From a virus, in IMG/VR virus record IMGVR_UViG_3300006076_000027, positions 1-24,258 of that record: DNA of 24,258 nt. One strand, written 5' to 3'. The number at the start of each line of letters is the position of its first letter. Position 1 is the stretch's first letter. Of the stretch, positions 6,488 through 15,205 are shown piece by piece. A program made the translations under genes and the position numbers. The notes beneath the pieces are model-generated. The model worked only from the letters and a program-made list of their open reading frames with translations, did no database searches and had not been told where the DNA came from.

Positions 6488-9400
6488 TGCCCAACCACCT
6501 TGTTGTATTCATTATCTACCGCTATTTGTGTGCGATATGTGTGTTTCTCTATTGCATCAAGCTTTTTGTTTGTCTCTTCCTGCTCCCTTCTAAGTGCTTC
6601 ATTCTCTTTTCTCAACAACTCGAGCCCCTTGACAATATCTGCATTCGGATCTTTTTTTGGGATGTCTTGCACAATTTTGTTTGCTCTTGCTATCTGAAAT
6701 ATTTTCTCTTTGTATGTCAGGCTGCTATCGTCTTTTGTTTGTTTTACCAATTCCCCAAAAGCTGTCTTTGCCTCGCTATAGTCTGCACGGTTAATAGCAT
6801 CTTGGAGTGTATATCCTATTTGGTTGGCTGTTTGAATACCAAAGCTTCTAAGCTCTTTGTTCGCATATGCTTGCAAGTCATACAGCCCTTTTGCAAGATT
6901 CTTCAGACTGCTTTGTACGCCTTGCAGAGCATCACTAAGTTGTTTATATTTTTTTATCGTTTTTTCATCAGCGCCGGCGGCAACTGCTTTGTTAAGCTCA
7001 CTGAGGAAATTTTCTGCAGTTACTCCTGCAAGCCCAGTCTCTTTGATTGCATATGCAAGTCTCTCTTTTGCTATCTTTGCAGAGTTGTCTACCCCACCCC
7101 ATACCCCTTGCATCTCAAAGATTGACACCTTTGTATCAAGCAGCTGTTTTCGATGTGCCCTCATGGCATCATCAAGCTCTTTGAGTGCGGAATATTGTTT
7201 TTTATAGTTTTCAAACAGTTTTTTTGATGCTTCACTGTTCACATCGGTTAGTTCTTTGAGATTTTTCTCTACGCTACTTAAGATGTTGTCTATCGTCAAC
7301 GCATCGAGCCCGGTCTCTTTTGTAGTTAGTCTGAGTTTGTATTTGGCAATACTGACAGCATCCGCTCCAAGCTGTTTTTTGAAGTTTGCCAAGTCCACAA
7401 GCCTGTTGTTTAAGCTCTCCATAGCGGATGCGGCACCGGATGCGGCACTTTCTGTGTTGCCATAGTAACTTGCGAAATCTCCCATATTGGACATCAATGT
7501 TCCATATAGGCCCTCTAATTCCTGAAGTTTCGCTCTTGCGGCATCAAGCTCCGGAGAGTGAAGTCTGTCGTAGTCTATGGTAGCACCGTTTTCGTTTTGG
7601 GTTGATACGCTCTCAGCGTGCTCTGATCCTGTAGCGATTGCCTTGACCGTCTTATGAAGCGAATTCCCAAATGCCACCGATGCCTGGCTTGCCTTGTTTT
7701 GTGACGCAATGAGGTAGTTGTTGTTTTTTACCTGCTGGTTGATCACATCCGCTTGTTTTTTTGCCATGTCGACTTTGGCTTCATACTCACCGTAGGCTAC
7801 CTGCAGGCTGATCTCTCCAGCCTGCACTTTGGCAGCAAGTTCTGTCTCCATTGTAGCAATCTGTGCTCTTAGCGCAACGATCTTCGCCTCAGTCTCTTTC
7901 TTTAGTGCAATAAACTGCGCCTTGGATGCAGGCAGTGCGACATTGTAGGTGGCCAGTGCGGTCTGAAGCATGTTTTGGTAGTACTGCTTCTGTTCTGAAC
8001 TGCTCAGCATCCCAATGAACGCATCCTGCGCCGTTTTCCATTCACTTAGTCCGCCGGCTGCATCTATGAGGCCTTGTGACTGATTGAAGGTCTCAACACG
8101 CACACCAAGTGCGCCAAGCGAGGTCGCCACCGTTTCAAAACCTACAGACACACGCGCTATAGTACCGGTGATCTCCTCTCCGGCTGTTGCAAACCTCTGT
8201 AGATCGTAGTAGAGTTTCGGATCTGCTGTAAACTGCAGTCCATCTGTGATTGCGTTGTTGAGTTCCTGTGTAAGTGCCTGGTTGAGTGCTTTTGCCTGCT
8301 CCTCTATGCTGAGATCCTTGAAGTTGATCTTTCCGAGACTTACAACATAATCGTCGATCCGCGCTTTCAGTTTCGACGTATCAAACCCAAGCATATCCAG
8401 CCCGTCAAATGCAGACTGCAGTCCGTGGTTGAATGCTTCGCCTATCTGTTTTTTAACACCGTCTGGCAGATCCTGCAGACTCTCTTTGATCGACTCGCTT
8501 GTAAATATACCCAAAAACGACGAGGACTTTTTGATCGACTTGTATCCGTCTGCCTCGACACCCTGCACAAAACCGCTCACCGCCTGGTCGTAAAAATGTA
8601 TACCGGAACCGATAAGCTCCGTTGATGACGCAAAGAGAACCCCGCCAAGCACCGAAGATGTTTTGGGTGTGAAGGTGCTGCCGCCAAGGTCAAGTCCCGC
8701 GGTTGCATTGAGTGCTTGGATAAGATTGTTATCCATGCTTTCGAGGTGCTGCAGCATCGATTTGGTGTGGGTTAACTGCGGCTGCATATACTCTTTGAGT
8801 GTGCCGACGATCTCCTTGGTGCCTTTGGAGTCAAATTCACTGCGCCCTGCGGCCGCTGCAATTTCTGCCTCGGAGAGTGTCTGACTCCACATCGCTCCCC
8901 ACATCTTGATAGCTGTACCAGAACCGGGGAGCAATGCGTCTGCTGCAGAGGCGATCAGATCACCTGTGGCGTTGCTCACCGCAAACGGGTCATTGCCTTT
9001 AAAAGACGATGCGAAGCTTTGCAGCCCGTCCCACAGACTTCCAAACAGCTTCTCTCCAATGCTGCCTGTCTCTATATCGAACGCATCCGCAAGGCGCTCC
9101 TTGAAGCTGTCCGTAGAGCGGTTCATCTTTTTGATTTCTGCTTCGTATATCTCAGCCAGCTCAGACTGTTTTAGATACTTGCCAAGCGATGCAAGCTTGT
9201 CTCCAAGTTCTCCCATCCTGACAAGCTCCTCTCCGCCGGCATTATACAGTCTTGCCTTGCGAAGCTCTGCTCTTGCGTTTTTGAGTGCATCTTCATATTT
9301 CTTTGCCGCAGCGGCAGCCTCTTTGAGCGCTTTGGTGTCTTTTCTAATGCCGGCAGTCGTGCCGCCTCCCTTAACACGTGTATGAAGCAGCGCCTCATTG

Positions 9401-10683
9401 GCTTTTTTGGCGACATGCACACCCTTCGTAAGGGTCGTGTAGGTTTTGTTCATCTCCTCTACACTGCTTTTGAGCTTGCTTTGTGCCCAGTCTGTGTTGG
9501 CAAGCTTAAATGTCTCAACCTTTGCCTCTTTGATGCTTGAGACATACTCTCCTATATCCAAATTGACCTTGCCAAACGGATTGTCTATCCCGACACGATC
9601 AAAGACACCGCCAAGCGCACCCGATACGGAATTGATCATCTTGGATAAAAGTCCAAGTATATCGTTCACCATATCATAGAACGCATTTCCGATGGCATCG
9701 ACCGACGCCTTAAAAGCGTTATGCAGCCCTGCGGTCATCGTATACCACGCCTGCCCTATGGTCTCTATGCCGCTGTCTATGCTTGTTACGATCGTCCAAA
9801 ACGCCACATCAAGCACATTGAACACAAGTTTAATCCCCAAGAACCCCTGCGCGATATCATCGACATGCGCAGAGATGAAGCTTGCCGCATCAGAGACCAT
9901 GTTTGCCAGCCCCTCTGTCGCACCGGTCGCCTCATCAATGCCGGCAATCACACCGAGAAAGGCGTTGTGCGCCTGTGTCATCGCCTGAGCTACGGTGATA
10001 GGCATCTTTGCAAACTCTGCGTCTATCGCACTGCCCTGCTTCTGTATCGCCTCAAGCACTGTCTGTGTTGTCAGCTTTCCCTCTGCACCGAGTGCACGCA
10101 GCTGACCGATGCTCACACCCATACCGTCTGCGATCGCCTGGGCGAGACGAGGGGTCTGCTCCATGATAGAGTTCAGCTCTTCTCCTCTTAGCGTTCCTGA
10201 CGCAAGTCCCTGAGAGAGCTGTACCAGTGCCGCATTGGCTGATTCAGCGCTTGATCCCGAGATGGTGAGTGTCTTTGTGAGCGTTTTTGTGATACCTATG
10301 AGGTCTTTATGTGTATAGGCTGTATCTTTGGCGCTGCGGGCAATCTGCGTGTAGAGCCCGGCAACATCCGCCAAGCCTACGCGCGCACTCTGGGACACAT
10401 TGAACAGTTCAGCCTGTACGGCATTGAGCTGCGCTGTTGAATGGGTCACGAGTCCGATACGCGCATGGAGATTTTTCATCTCGTCTGCAACGTGGATCAG
10501 CTGCTTTGTCATGTGGACTATGTAGCCAAATGCAAATCCTTTCGCTACGGTTTTGGCAAGCTTTTTGATGTTTCCGTCTGTTTCCTTTACTTTTCTATCA
10601 AGATTGTCAAAAGAGTTGCGTACCGCAGTGACCTTACCGGTTTTTGCATCAACGCTGAGTGTGATGGTAAGGTTTTTTTTCAC
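6484..10683 (-). CDS. Tail tape measure protein
   Basis: At 1,399 residues this is the largest protein here, as expected for the ruler that sets tail length and is ejected with DNA. Residues about 70-260 match the conserved tape-measure N-terminal domain, with the runs SARVGLADVAGLYTQIARSA and GLASGTLRGEELNSIMEQTP. Hydrophobic segments around residues 250-350 may insert in the host membrane. Long coiled coils follow, including a charged KKYEDALKNARAELRKARL region, and the C-terminus ends in another coiled coil. The start is GTG with ribosome binding site AGGAGCGAAACA, overlapping the chaperone frame's stop as GTGA. The length implies a tail of roughly 200 nm by the usual 0.15 nm per residue rule, which is an inference. 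Confidence 0.93.
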   Translation of the reverse strand: MKKNLTITLSVDAKTGKVTAVRNSFDNLDRKVKETDGNIKKLAKTVAKGFAFGYIVHMTKQLIHVADEMKNLHARIGLVTHSTAQLNAVQAELFNVSQSARVGLADVAGLYTQIARSAKDTAYTHKDLIGITKTLTKTLTISGSSAESANAALVQLSQGLASGTLRGEELNSIMEQTPRLAQAIADGMGVSIGQLRALGAEGKLTTQTVLEAIQKQGSAIDAEFAKMPITVAQAMTQAHNAFLGVIAGIDEATGATEGLANMVSDAASFISAHVDDIAQGFLGIKLVFNVLDVAFWTIVTSIDSGIETIGQAWYTMTAGLHNAFKASVDAIGNAFYDMVNDILGLLSKMINSVSGALGGVFDRVGIDNPFGKVNLDIGEYVSSIKEAKVETFKLANTDWAQSKLKSSVEEMNKTYTTLTKGVHVAKKANEALLHTRVKGGGTTAGIRKDTKALKEAAAAAKKYEDALKNARAELRKARLYNAGGEELVRMGELGDKLASLGKYLKQSELAEIYEAEIKKMNRSTDSFKERLADAFDIETGSIGEKLFGSLWDGLQSFASSFKGNDPFAVSNATGDLIASAADALLPGSGTAIKMWGAMWSQTLSEAEIAAAAGRSEFDSKGTKEIVGTLKEYMQPQLTHTKSMLQHLESMDNNLIQALNATAGLDLGGSTFTPKTSSVLGGVLFASSTELIGSGIHFYDQAVSGFVQGVEADGYKSIKKSSSFLGIFTSESIKESLQDLPDGVKKQIGEAFNHGLQSAFDGLDMLGFDTSKLKARIDDYVVSLGKINFKDLSIEEQAKALNQALTQELNNAITDGLQFTADPKLYYDLQRFATAGEEITGTIARVSVGFETVATSLGALGVRVETFNQSQGLIDAAGGLSEWKTAQDAFIGMLSSSEQKQYYQNMLQTALATYNVALPASKAQFIALKKETEAKIVALRAQIATMETELAAKVQAGEISLQVAYGEYEAKVDMAKKQADVINQQVKNNNYLIASQNKASQASVAFGNSLHKTVKAIATGSEHAESVSTQNENGATIDYDRLHSPELDAARAKLQELEGLYGTLMSNMGDFASYYGNTESAASGAASAMESLNNRLVDLANFKKQLGADAVSIAKYKLRLTTKETGLDALTIDNILSSVEKNLKELTDVNSEASKKLFENYKKQYSALKELDDAMRAHRKQLLDTKVSIFEMQGVWGGVDNSAKIAKERLAYAIKETGLAGVTAENFLSELNKAVAAGADEKTIKKYKQLSDALQGVQSSLKNLAKGLYDLQAYANKELRSFGIQTANQIGYTLQDAINRADYSEAKTAFGELVKQTKDDSSLTYKEKIFQIARANKIVQDIPKKDPNADIVKGLELLRKENEALRREQEETNKKLDAIEKHTYRTQIAVDNEYNKVVGQ

Positions 10684-10982
10684 TGTTTCGCTCCTCTCTC
10701 TATCATCTGTATGCGTTCAAGCGTGTCGATATCATCCATGCCGAATTTTTCGGCATAGCGAAAAACGACATCCGCATTGATCGTTGTAGAAAATCCGTTG
10801 TGCTCGCGCGCGTTCGCCCAGACCCTAATGTGCCACATGCTCCAGCTGTCGTCTAAAAAGACGATACCTTTCTTCTCATAATACGCTCGCTGCTGCGCCG
10901 CAGAGTGTACGGGGTGGTCAGGGTCGATGTGCGGCACATCCCCCCGTATCAGCTGTGACGCATAGGCTACGAGCGCTTCTTC
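10680..10982 (-). CDS. Tail assembly chaperone, T-like frameshift extension
   Basis: This frame has no convincing start of its own. It is open in phase from the slippery site at 10,982 to the TGA at 10,680, giving 100 codons. A GTG at 10,937 is available, but the upstream bases (CGGGGGGAT) are a poor ribosome binding site. The frame is reached from the G-like gene by a -1 shift, as in lambda G/GT. The sequence includes HSAAQQRAYYEKKG and DSWSMWHIRVWANA segments. The predicted fusion is 281 residues against 185 for the unshifted product. The T extension would recruit the tail tube protein to the tape measure during assembly. Confidence 0.75.
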   Translation of the reverse strand, partial: EEALVAYASQLIRGDVPHIDPDHPVHSAAQQRAYYEKKGIVFLDDSWSMWHIRVWANAREHNGFSTTINADVVFRYAEKFGMDDIDTLERIQMIERGAKQ

Positions 10983-11524
10983 TTTTTTTGCTTTGCCTCC
11001 TGTATCAGTCTGCCGACCTCTTCGATGATGATGGAGTATCGGATACCGAAGTTCTGCAGTGCTTTGACAAGTGCCTCTTTCTTCTCGTTGTTTTCTACAC
11101 GCACGTCAAAGACTGTTTTGGCGATCTCCTCTTGCATCTTTGCCTGCGCCTCCGTATAGGATGCAAGATCGTACTGCTCATTGATCTTGGCAAGCGCATC
11201 TTCGGCTTCTCGAAGCTTTGCTCTGAGCTTTTTGCGCTTGGCTCTGAGGCGTTTTCTCTCCTCTTTCTCCGTTGCGTCAAGATCGCCGATCTCTTCATTG
11301 ATGTCGGCGATATCTTCAGAGAGTCTGGTAACTTTGGCCGAGAGTGCTCTTGCCTCCTCGCCGGCATCAAAAAGCGTTTTGTACTCCGCCTCGATCTCTT
11401 CTTTGAATCGCTCTATGGCCGCCTTGTCTTCATCGTTAAGCTCAAGCTTGACGGTGATGGGGTAGACGCTCACCTTCTCTTCTGTTTTGATCTTGATGTC
11501 GATCTTCTCATACAGTGCTATCAT
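10967..11524 (-). CDS. Tail assembly chaperone, G-like product
   Basis: This 185-residue, highly charged protein has a long coiled coil (about residues 35-135) and a Lys-rich end. It lies between the tail tube and tape measure genes, where siphophages encode the chaperone that coats the tape measure before tube polymerisation. ATG has ribosome binding site AAGGAGCAAGAGG. The last codons pass over an A-rich slippery site before the TAG, so a fraction of ribosomes should continue into the following frame. The family was assigned by position, coiled coil and frameshift design rather than by sequence similarity. Confidence 0.75.
   Translation of the reverse strand: MIALYEKIDIKIKTEEKVSVYPITVKLELNDEDKAAIERFKEEIEAEYKTLFDAGEEARALSAKVTRLSEDIADINEEIGDLDATEKEERKRLRAKRKKLRAKLREAEDALAKINEQYDLASYTEAQAKMQEEIAKTVFDVRVENNEKKEALVKALQNFGIRYSIIIEEVGRLIQEAKQKKKKRS
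10982..11001 (-). promoter_or_regulatory. Programmed -1 frameshift signal (A AAA AAG)
   Basis: In the G-like frame the codons read CAA AAA AAG, giving the heptamer A AAA AAG (10,988-10,982), the same type used by E. coli dnaX. An internal Shine-Dalgarno-like AGGAGG (11,001-10,996) lies seven bases upstream, a known stimulator of -1 slippage. A shift here joins the 181 preceding codons to 100 codons of the next frame with no stop between. The zero-frame stop follows 13 bases after the heptamer. Confidence 0.85.
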
Positions 11525-11535
11525 CCTCTTGCTCC

Positions 11536-12471
11536 TTATGCGGTGTAGGCACGGATCTCAAAGTTGTCGTCACCGTTAACTTTGCGCAGTTCAAATGTAC
11601 GCTCCAGTGCGATACGCCCCTCGTTTTTTGGTTTTTTGTGTTCGATCACGACACATTTTGGTGCTATGATTTCCCATTTTTTTACTCCGTTTTTGTCAAA
11701 AAGCGGGATAACAAAGTTAAACTCTGTGCCGTTTTGCAGATCTGCAAAGCTTTGTTGGTTGTCGATGCTGTCCATTATCGACACGGTCATCTCAGGCTTG
11801 ATATCTTTTGTCCAGCTCTCACCTGGACAGGTGTCTTTTGCAGTACCGATACTGGCACCGAGTTTGAGTTCTACTTTTGTAAAGTGTGCCTGATTGCCGT
11901 TAACCAGATACGCTGTGCAGTTCTTTGTCATAAATACCTGATCAAATGCCGGCGTATCCGGTATCGTATTGTCAGGATCGGCAGCAGCCAGTCTTACCTG
12001 CTCTTTGAACATCCCGTCAAATTCAAAACTGATCTCTGCCGGATTGCCGACTTCGCATGTGATTGTAAAGTCACCTCTCTCTCCGTATGCGCGCGTGATC
12101 TCCCGCTCCGAAACTTGCATAAAGGAAGCTGTTTTTTTGTTCGATGTGGTATAGCTGTAGCTCACGCCGCCGGTGATCGCTGTACTCTCCATACCGCATG
12201 CGACAAGTGCGGCAGAGATAAGGGTATGATCGTTTGGCAGTTTCATTGTTGCCTTTACAGGCATCGTGGCAAACTCTGTGATGACTGTTGTCTCTTTTGA
12301 GCCGTGATGCCCGCTTTCTGGGTCGAAGTCTGTTTTGTCAAACTCCGGTACCCACATGTCGCTGCCTTTCTCGATCGGCAGTGCTGTTGAAGGCTCCTCG
12401 TAGACCCCCGGTGTTGTCTCCAGCCCGATCAGCACCGCGCTTCTGTCTGCAATATACTTTCCTGCACCCAT
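11536..12471 (-). CDS. Major tail tube protein
   Basis: This 311-residue protein precedes the tail chaperone pair and tape measure. It begins with a phage tail-tube pattern (MGAGKYIADRSAVLIGLETTPG, reading as assembly arm, then a first strand and the T-x-G turn). The rest is beta-rich with alternating charged strands, including a T-L-I-S-A-A-L-V-A-C-G stretch near residue 85 that is typical of TTP_3/tail tube folds. It would form the stacked rings of the tail lumen. Ribosome binding site AGGAGAGATAG. No sheath gene accompanies it, consistent with a flexible non-contractile tail. Confidence 0.8.
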   Translation of the reverse strand: MGAGKYIADRSAVLIGLETTPGVYEEPSTALPIEKGSDMWVPEFDKTDFDPESGHHGSKETTVITEFATMPVKATMKLPNDHTLISAALVACGMESTAITGGVSYSYTTSNKKTASFMQVSEREITRAYGERGDFTITCEVGNPAEISFEFDGMFKEQVRLAAADPDNTIPDTPAFDQVFMTKNCTAYLVNGNQAHFTKVELKLGASIGTAKDTCPGESWTKDIKPEMTVSIMDSIDNQQSFADLQNGTEFNFVIPLFDKNGVKKWEIIAPKCVVIEHKKPKNEGRIALERTFELRKVNGDDNFEIRAYTA

Positions 12472-12489
12472 CTATCTCTCCTTTTTTGT

Positions 12490-12603
12490 CTATTTTGGAT
12501 TTGCTGCAAAGAATCCTTTACCCACAAAAAAAGGTTTGTAAGATTCTCTTAGCTCTAAACTGTTCCCATTCTTATCGTAAACTTTGATATATTTTTCTCT
12601 CAT
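12490..12603 (-). CDS. Small conserved-looking 37-residue protein
   Basis: A short frame of 37 residues (MREKYIKVYDKNGNSLELRE at the start) fits between the lysis genes and tail tube, with TTTAGGAGAGG as ribosome binding site. Two adjacent ATGs exist. The second (12,603) has the better spacing. It ends FFAANPK just before the tube gene. Function unknown. Its fit to the operon and its ribosome binding site support it as a real gene. Confidence 0.6.
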   Translation of the reverse strand: MREKYIKVYDKNGNSLELRESYKPFFVGKGFFAANPK

Positions 12604-12612
12604 CATCCTCTC

Positions 12613-12831
12613 CTAAAAAAAGAGTGTTTTGAGTGTCTTGACGACACCGATTTGTTCAAGCATATAGAAGCTGCCCACCCCTACAAGCCACCACCGGATG
12701 TTCAGAAGGATGCGTTTGAGATCTGTCAGATCACTGTGCAGTGACGCTACCTTTCCCTCAACATGTCTGATACGCTGGTCATGCTGTGCTACATTGACTT
12801 CCACTTTGACCAGTCTCTCGTTAGTATCCAC
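12613..12831 (-). CDS. Coiled-coil/membrane lysis accessory (XhlA-like)
   Basis: This 72-residue protein has an N-terminal coiled coil (about residues 1-45, heptad-like V-x-V-x-V-x-Q-H-x-x-R-I) and one C-terminal membrane segment (about 46-65, WWLVGVGSFYMLEQIGVV). That is the layout of XhlA-type hemolysin/holin-accessory proteins, which act with a holin at the inner membrane. The GTG start overlaps the holin stop by eleven bases, so it is probably coupled. No endolysin gene is found beside it, so the enzyme must be elsewhere or supplied otherwise. Confidence 0.6.
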   Translation of the reverse strand: MDTNERLVKVEVNVAQHDQRIRHVEGKVASLHSDLTDLKRILLNIRWWLVGVGSFYMLEQIGVVKTLKTLFF

Positions 12832-13237
12832 GCTCCACCCCCTTGACCTTCTCTACCGTACGGAACGCGCCAAACCCGAGCATGCCGCCAAGCAGCGCCA
12901 TCAGCGTACCGATGTCAAGTGTCGGCATCTGCATTACTTTGCCGCTTGCCGCAAGCGCGGTGTAGATGAGTGGCTGCGCAATATAGTTGTATGCCAATGC
13001 ACTCCCGCTGATCCATCCGATAAAGGGTCTCCACCCCGCGACAAAGATACTTTTATGCTGTGCCTCTGTATTGTTGACATCCATCTGTGCCATCTTCAGC
13101 TTGGCTTCCATCTGATCGAGCGCCAGCATGATCTTCGCCTGCTCGGCAGGATCTTTTATCTTCTCACCGGTAATCGCTTCTCTTAGGCTCGTAAACAGCG
13201 TGCCGACATCACCAAGCGAAAAGTCAACCATTCCCAT
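12821..13237 (-). CDS. Holin, 3-TM superfamily (GTA/Phage holin)
   Basis: This 138-residue protein has a charged helical N-terminus (about 1-60) ending in a T-E-A-Q-H-K-S-I-F-V-A-G-W-R-P-F run. The WRP at residues 69-71 is a hallmark of the PF11351-type holin family. Hydrophobic segments follow at about 71-96 and 108-126. It would oligomerise in the inner membrane and release the lytic enzyme. Ribosome binding site AAAGGAGAAAAT. It leads directly into the coiled-coil accessory gene. Confidence 0.8.
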   Translation of the reverse strand: MGMVDFSLGDVGTLFTSLREAITGEKIKDPAEQAKIMLALDQMEAKLKMAQMDVNNTEAQHKSIFVAGWRPFIGWISGSALAYNYIAQPLIYTALAASGKVMQMPTLDIGTLMALLGGMLGFGAFRTVEKVKGVERGY

Positions 13238-13247
13238 ATTTTCTCCT

Positions 13248-13559
13248 TTATTGTATGGCTTCAGCCTCTATCTCTATCAAAAAGAGATCCATCAGCCTCG
13301 CCTGATCTCTTAGGTCTATGTTTGAGTGCAGCACCTTGAGGCACAGCTTGCTTTGTGCCTGAAGCCTTAGCAGTGCCTCAAAGAGCTCCGTGTTTTTATC
13401 TACATCAGGCTGCACCACGATCCCTACAGTGACCTTGTAGTTGATGCCTCCATTTGCTGTGCGATTTGCAACAAAGATCTTGTAGTCATCCTGGTGGTAC
13501 TGTGCAACCACCTGCGCGATCGCCTCTTTTGCCGCCGCAAATCCTACACAGCACGACAC
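13248..13559 (-). CDS. Head-tail connector / tail terminator candidate
   Basis: This 103-residue protein begins at GTG with ribosome binding site AGGAGGCATCAA and overlaps the preceding gene by 16 bases. Its composition is alternating alpha/beta with no membrane segment, as in tail terminator and head-tail joining proteins (lambda U/gp17-like), which siphophages place between capsid and tail tube. I do not recognise a specific family, so the call is from position. The Cys pair at residues 3-4 is not obviously a metal site. Confidence 0.45.
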   Translation of the reverse strand: MSCCVGFAAAKEAIAQVVAQYHQDDYKIFVANRTANGGINYKVTVGIVVQPDVDKNTELFEALLRLQAQSKLCLKVLHSNIDLRDQARLMDLFLIEIEAEAIQ

Positions 13560-13900
13560 TTGATGCCTCCTGTATCTACACTCTGTGTCTCTTCATCCAT
13601 AAACGGGATTGACTCGGAACGCTCCATCCAGTACTCCTGAAAGACCTCCAGATCACCAAAGGTCTGGAGTGTCTCGTCATACTCGTTTGCTCTTTGCTGT
13701 ATGCGCTGCCACAGCAGCGGTGCAAGATAGTAGATCGCACGGCAGCTTACCGCCTCTATCTCATCGAAATTATCATCCGCATCATCAAACACCTTTCCCT
13801 TGAAGTCACGGTTTGCACGCTTAAGGTGCGGCATGATCTCCTCATCTTTCAGCTTCTCAAGCGTGAGACGTTCGCGTATGTCGGAGACCTGCGTGAGCAT
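13544..13900 (-). CDS. Head-tail connector protein (gp6-like position)
   Basis: This 118-residue, mostly helical protein follows the major capsid gene by one base. Small helical proteins in this place (HK97 gp6, SPP1 gp15 type) form the adaptor ring below the portal. The sequence has RERLTLEKLKDEEIMPHLKRA near the N-terminus and a Tyr/Trp-containing helix (IYYLAPLLWQRIQQRANEY), features compatible with that fold. Ribosome binding site GGAGGCGTAAG. Specific family not confirmed. Confidence 0.5.
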   Translation of the reverse strand: MLTQVSDIRERLTLEKLKDEEIMPHLKRANRDFKGKVFDDADDNFDEIEAVSCRAIYYLAPLLWQRIQQRANEYDETLQTFGDLEVFQEYWMERSESIPFMDEETQSVDTGGIKCRAV

Positions 13901-13901
13901 C

Positions 13902-14846
13902 TTACGCCTCCGTCACGACTGCGACATATTTCTTGATGTCAAACTCATAGTCAGGTCTCACGACAAACTTGTAGCAAAGCGACGAGATCTCGTTGGAGTA
14001 CCAGCGCTTTCTGTCAATCGCTCTTGAGAGACCAAATACCATATTCTTGTCATGTGTGCCCAGGAATGTTCCGGCGGGGATACCCTTTTGCGGCTTAAGC
14101 TTTCTTCCCTCAAACTCCAGCATTTCGCCTGACTTGAGCACACCAAGCGCTTTGTAGTCTTTGGCGAGCATGCGCACATAGGCGCTGTAGTCTGTTTTGC
14201 TCAGATAGATGGACATATCATCAGTAACATCTTCGTGCGCGACATCACATACCTTCTGCAGCGCGCGCTCAACAAACTGTCCGCGTGTCTCACCGTTTGC
14301 GCTATCTTGTGTGAGCGTTGCTTTTTTGGTGTCCGAAGACTCTGCAGCAACGGTCAGCCACCCCTTGGCAAGCTCATTAAACGGTGCCGTTGCAGCGGTA
14401 TTGTCTGCAATACCGATCCAGCCAAGATAGACCAGATCATTGCGGAAGGCAGTCGTTGCTGCCTCAAACTGCTCTTTCTCGAAGTTCGGATTGTCCTGGT
14501 TGTCATCGAGTGCCTCATCGGTGATGTTGATCTGCAGTGTTACACCGTTTGTCATATTGAGTCTTGCACCCACCACGCCAAGCTTTTTGAGCTGATCGTC
14601 TGAGAGTGCCTTGCCGGCAACATGCCGCACCAGCATCCCCTTGGAAGTGCTCAGCGCACTTCTGTCTTTGAGCAGCTTCTTGGTAATGTCCACCGTGATA
14701 TGCTTGAGCAGCCCCGCATCATCGACAATGGCATTGGCGAACGCTCTACCCTGCTTGGGCGTAAGCTCTCCGTTGAGCGCGACATCTGTAGCGGTAACCG
14801 CACCGGTTTTGAGGATCTCGCTTAGATCAAGATAGTTTTCTGGCAT
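13902..14846 (-). CDS. Major capsid protein
   Basis: This 314-residue protein lies directly after the protease/scaffold gene, overlapping its stop by one base (TAATG). It has an N-terminal arm (MPENYLDLSEILKTG...) with a helical region, a central beta-rich core, and an acidic C-terminal domain, consistent with an HK97-fold capsid protein. Position between maturation protease and head-tail connectors is the strongest evidence. The start is MPENY with a GGAGTC ribosome binding site upstream. Confidence 0.85.
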   Translation of the reverse strand: MPENYLDLSEILKTGAVTATDVALNGELTPKQGRAFANAIVDDAGLLKHITVDITKKLLKDRSALSTSKGMLVRHVAGKALSDDQLKKLGVVGARLNMTNGVTLQINITDEALDDNQDNPNFEKEQFEAATTAFRNDLVYLGWIGIADNTAATAPFNELAKGWLTVAAESSDTKKATLTQDSANGETRGQFVERALQKVCDVAHEDVTDDMSIYLSKTDYSAYVRMLAKDYKALGVLKSGEMLEFEGRKLKPQKGIPAGTFLGTHDKNMVFGLSRAIDRKRWYSNEISSLCYKFVVRPDYEFDIKKYVAVVTEA

Positions 14847-15205
14847 TACATGACTCCTTTTGTTTCATCTTCTTTTGTTTGTGATTTTGTGGTTTTGGTC
14901 TGCTTGGATTTTTGCACCTCTTCTTTGACCTCCTCTGTCACTTCTGTGAGCTTATCAAGCTGCTCACCTTGCTCCTTGAGCTGATTTTCGAGCGAGGCGT
15001 TGCTCTCTTGAAGTGTTTTGTTCTCCTCTTTGAGTGCCTCGTTTTCACTCTTTAGCAGCGCAATCTGCGTCTTCGCATCGTCAACGGACTTCTGCAGGGC
15101 ATCTACCTTTTGGATGTGCTCCCCGAGTGCTGCTTCCGCCTCTTTGGCAGCAGCCTTGAGCTTACCCTTGACCACTTCGCCGAAATCCTCTACCTTTTTT
15201 GACAT
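14846..15205 (-). CDS. Nested in-frame scaffold protein
   Basis: An ATG at 15,205 (Met196 of the protease) is preceded by AAAAAGGAGAAGAT, a consensus ribosome binding site with good spacing. It begins MSKKVEDFGE and gives a 119-residue, highly charged coiled-coil protein, the usual form of phage scaffolding protein. Phage lambda uses the same design (C protease with nested scaffold Nu3). The internal site would supply scaffold in excess over the protease fusion. The rest of the sequence is shared with the long form. Confidence 0.7.
   Translation of the reverse strand: MSKKVEDFGEVVKGKLKAAAKEAEAALGEHIQKVDALQKSVDDAKTQIALLKSENEALKEENKTLQESNASLENQLKEQGEQLDKLTEVTEEVKEEVQKSKQTKTTKSQTKEDETKGVM

Noticed and set aside
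6460-7125. Long plus-strand frame opposite the tape measure
   Set aside because: It is Cys/Phe-rich in an antisense pattern to a confident gene and has no ribosome binding site.
8906-10191. Several long plus-strand frames opposite the tape measure N-terminal half
   Set aside because: They are shadows of the tape measure with low-complexity Ser/Ala composition and no ribosome binding sites.
11515-12300. A 261-residue plus-strand frame
   Set aside because: It is antisense to the tail tube gene, which has family support and a good ribosome binding site.
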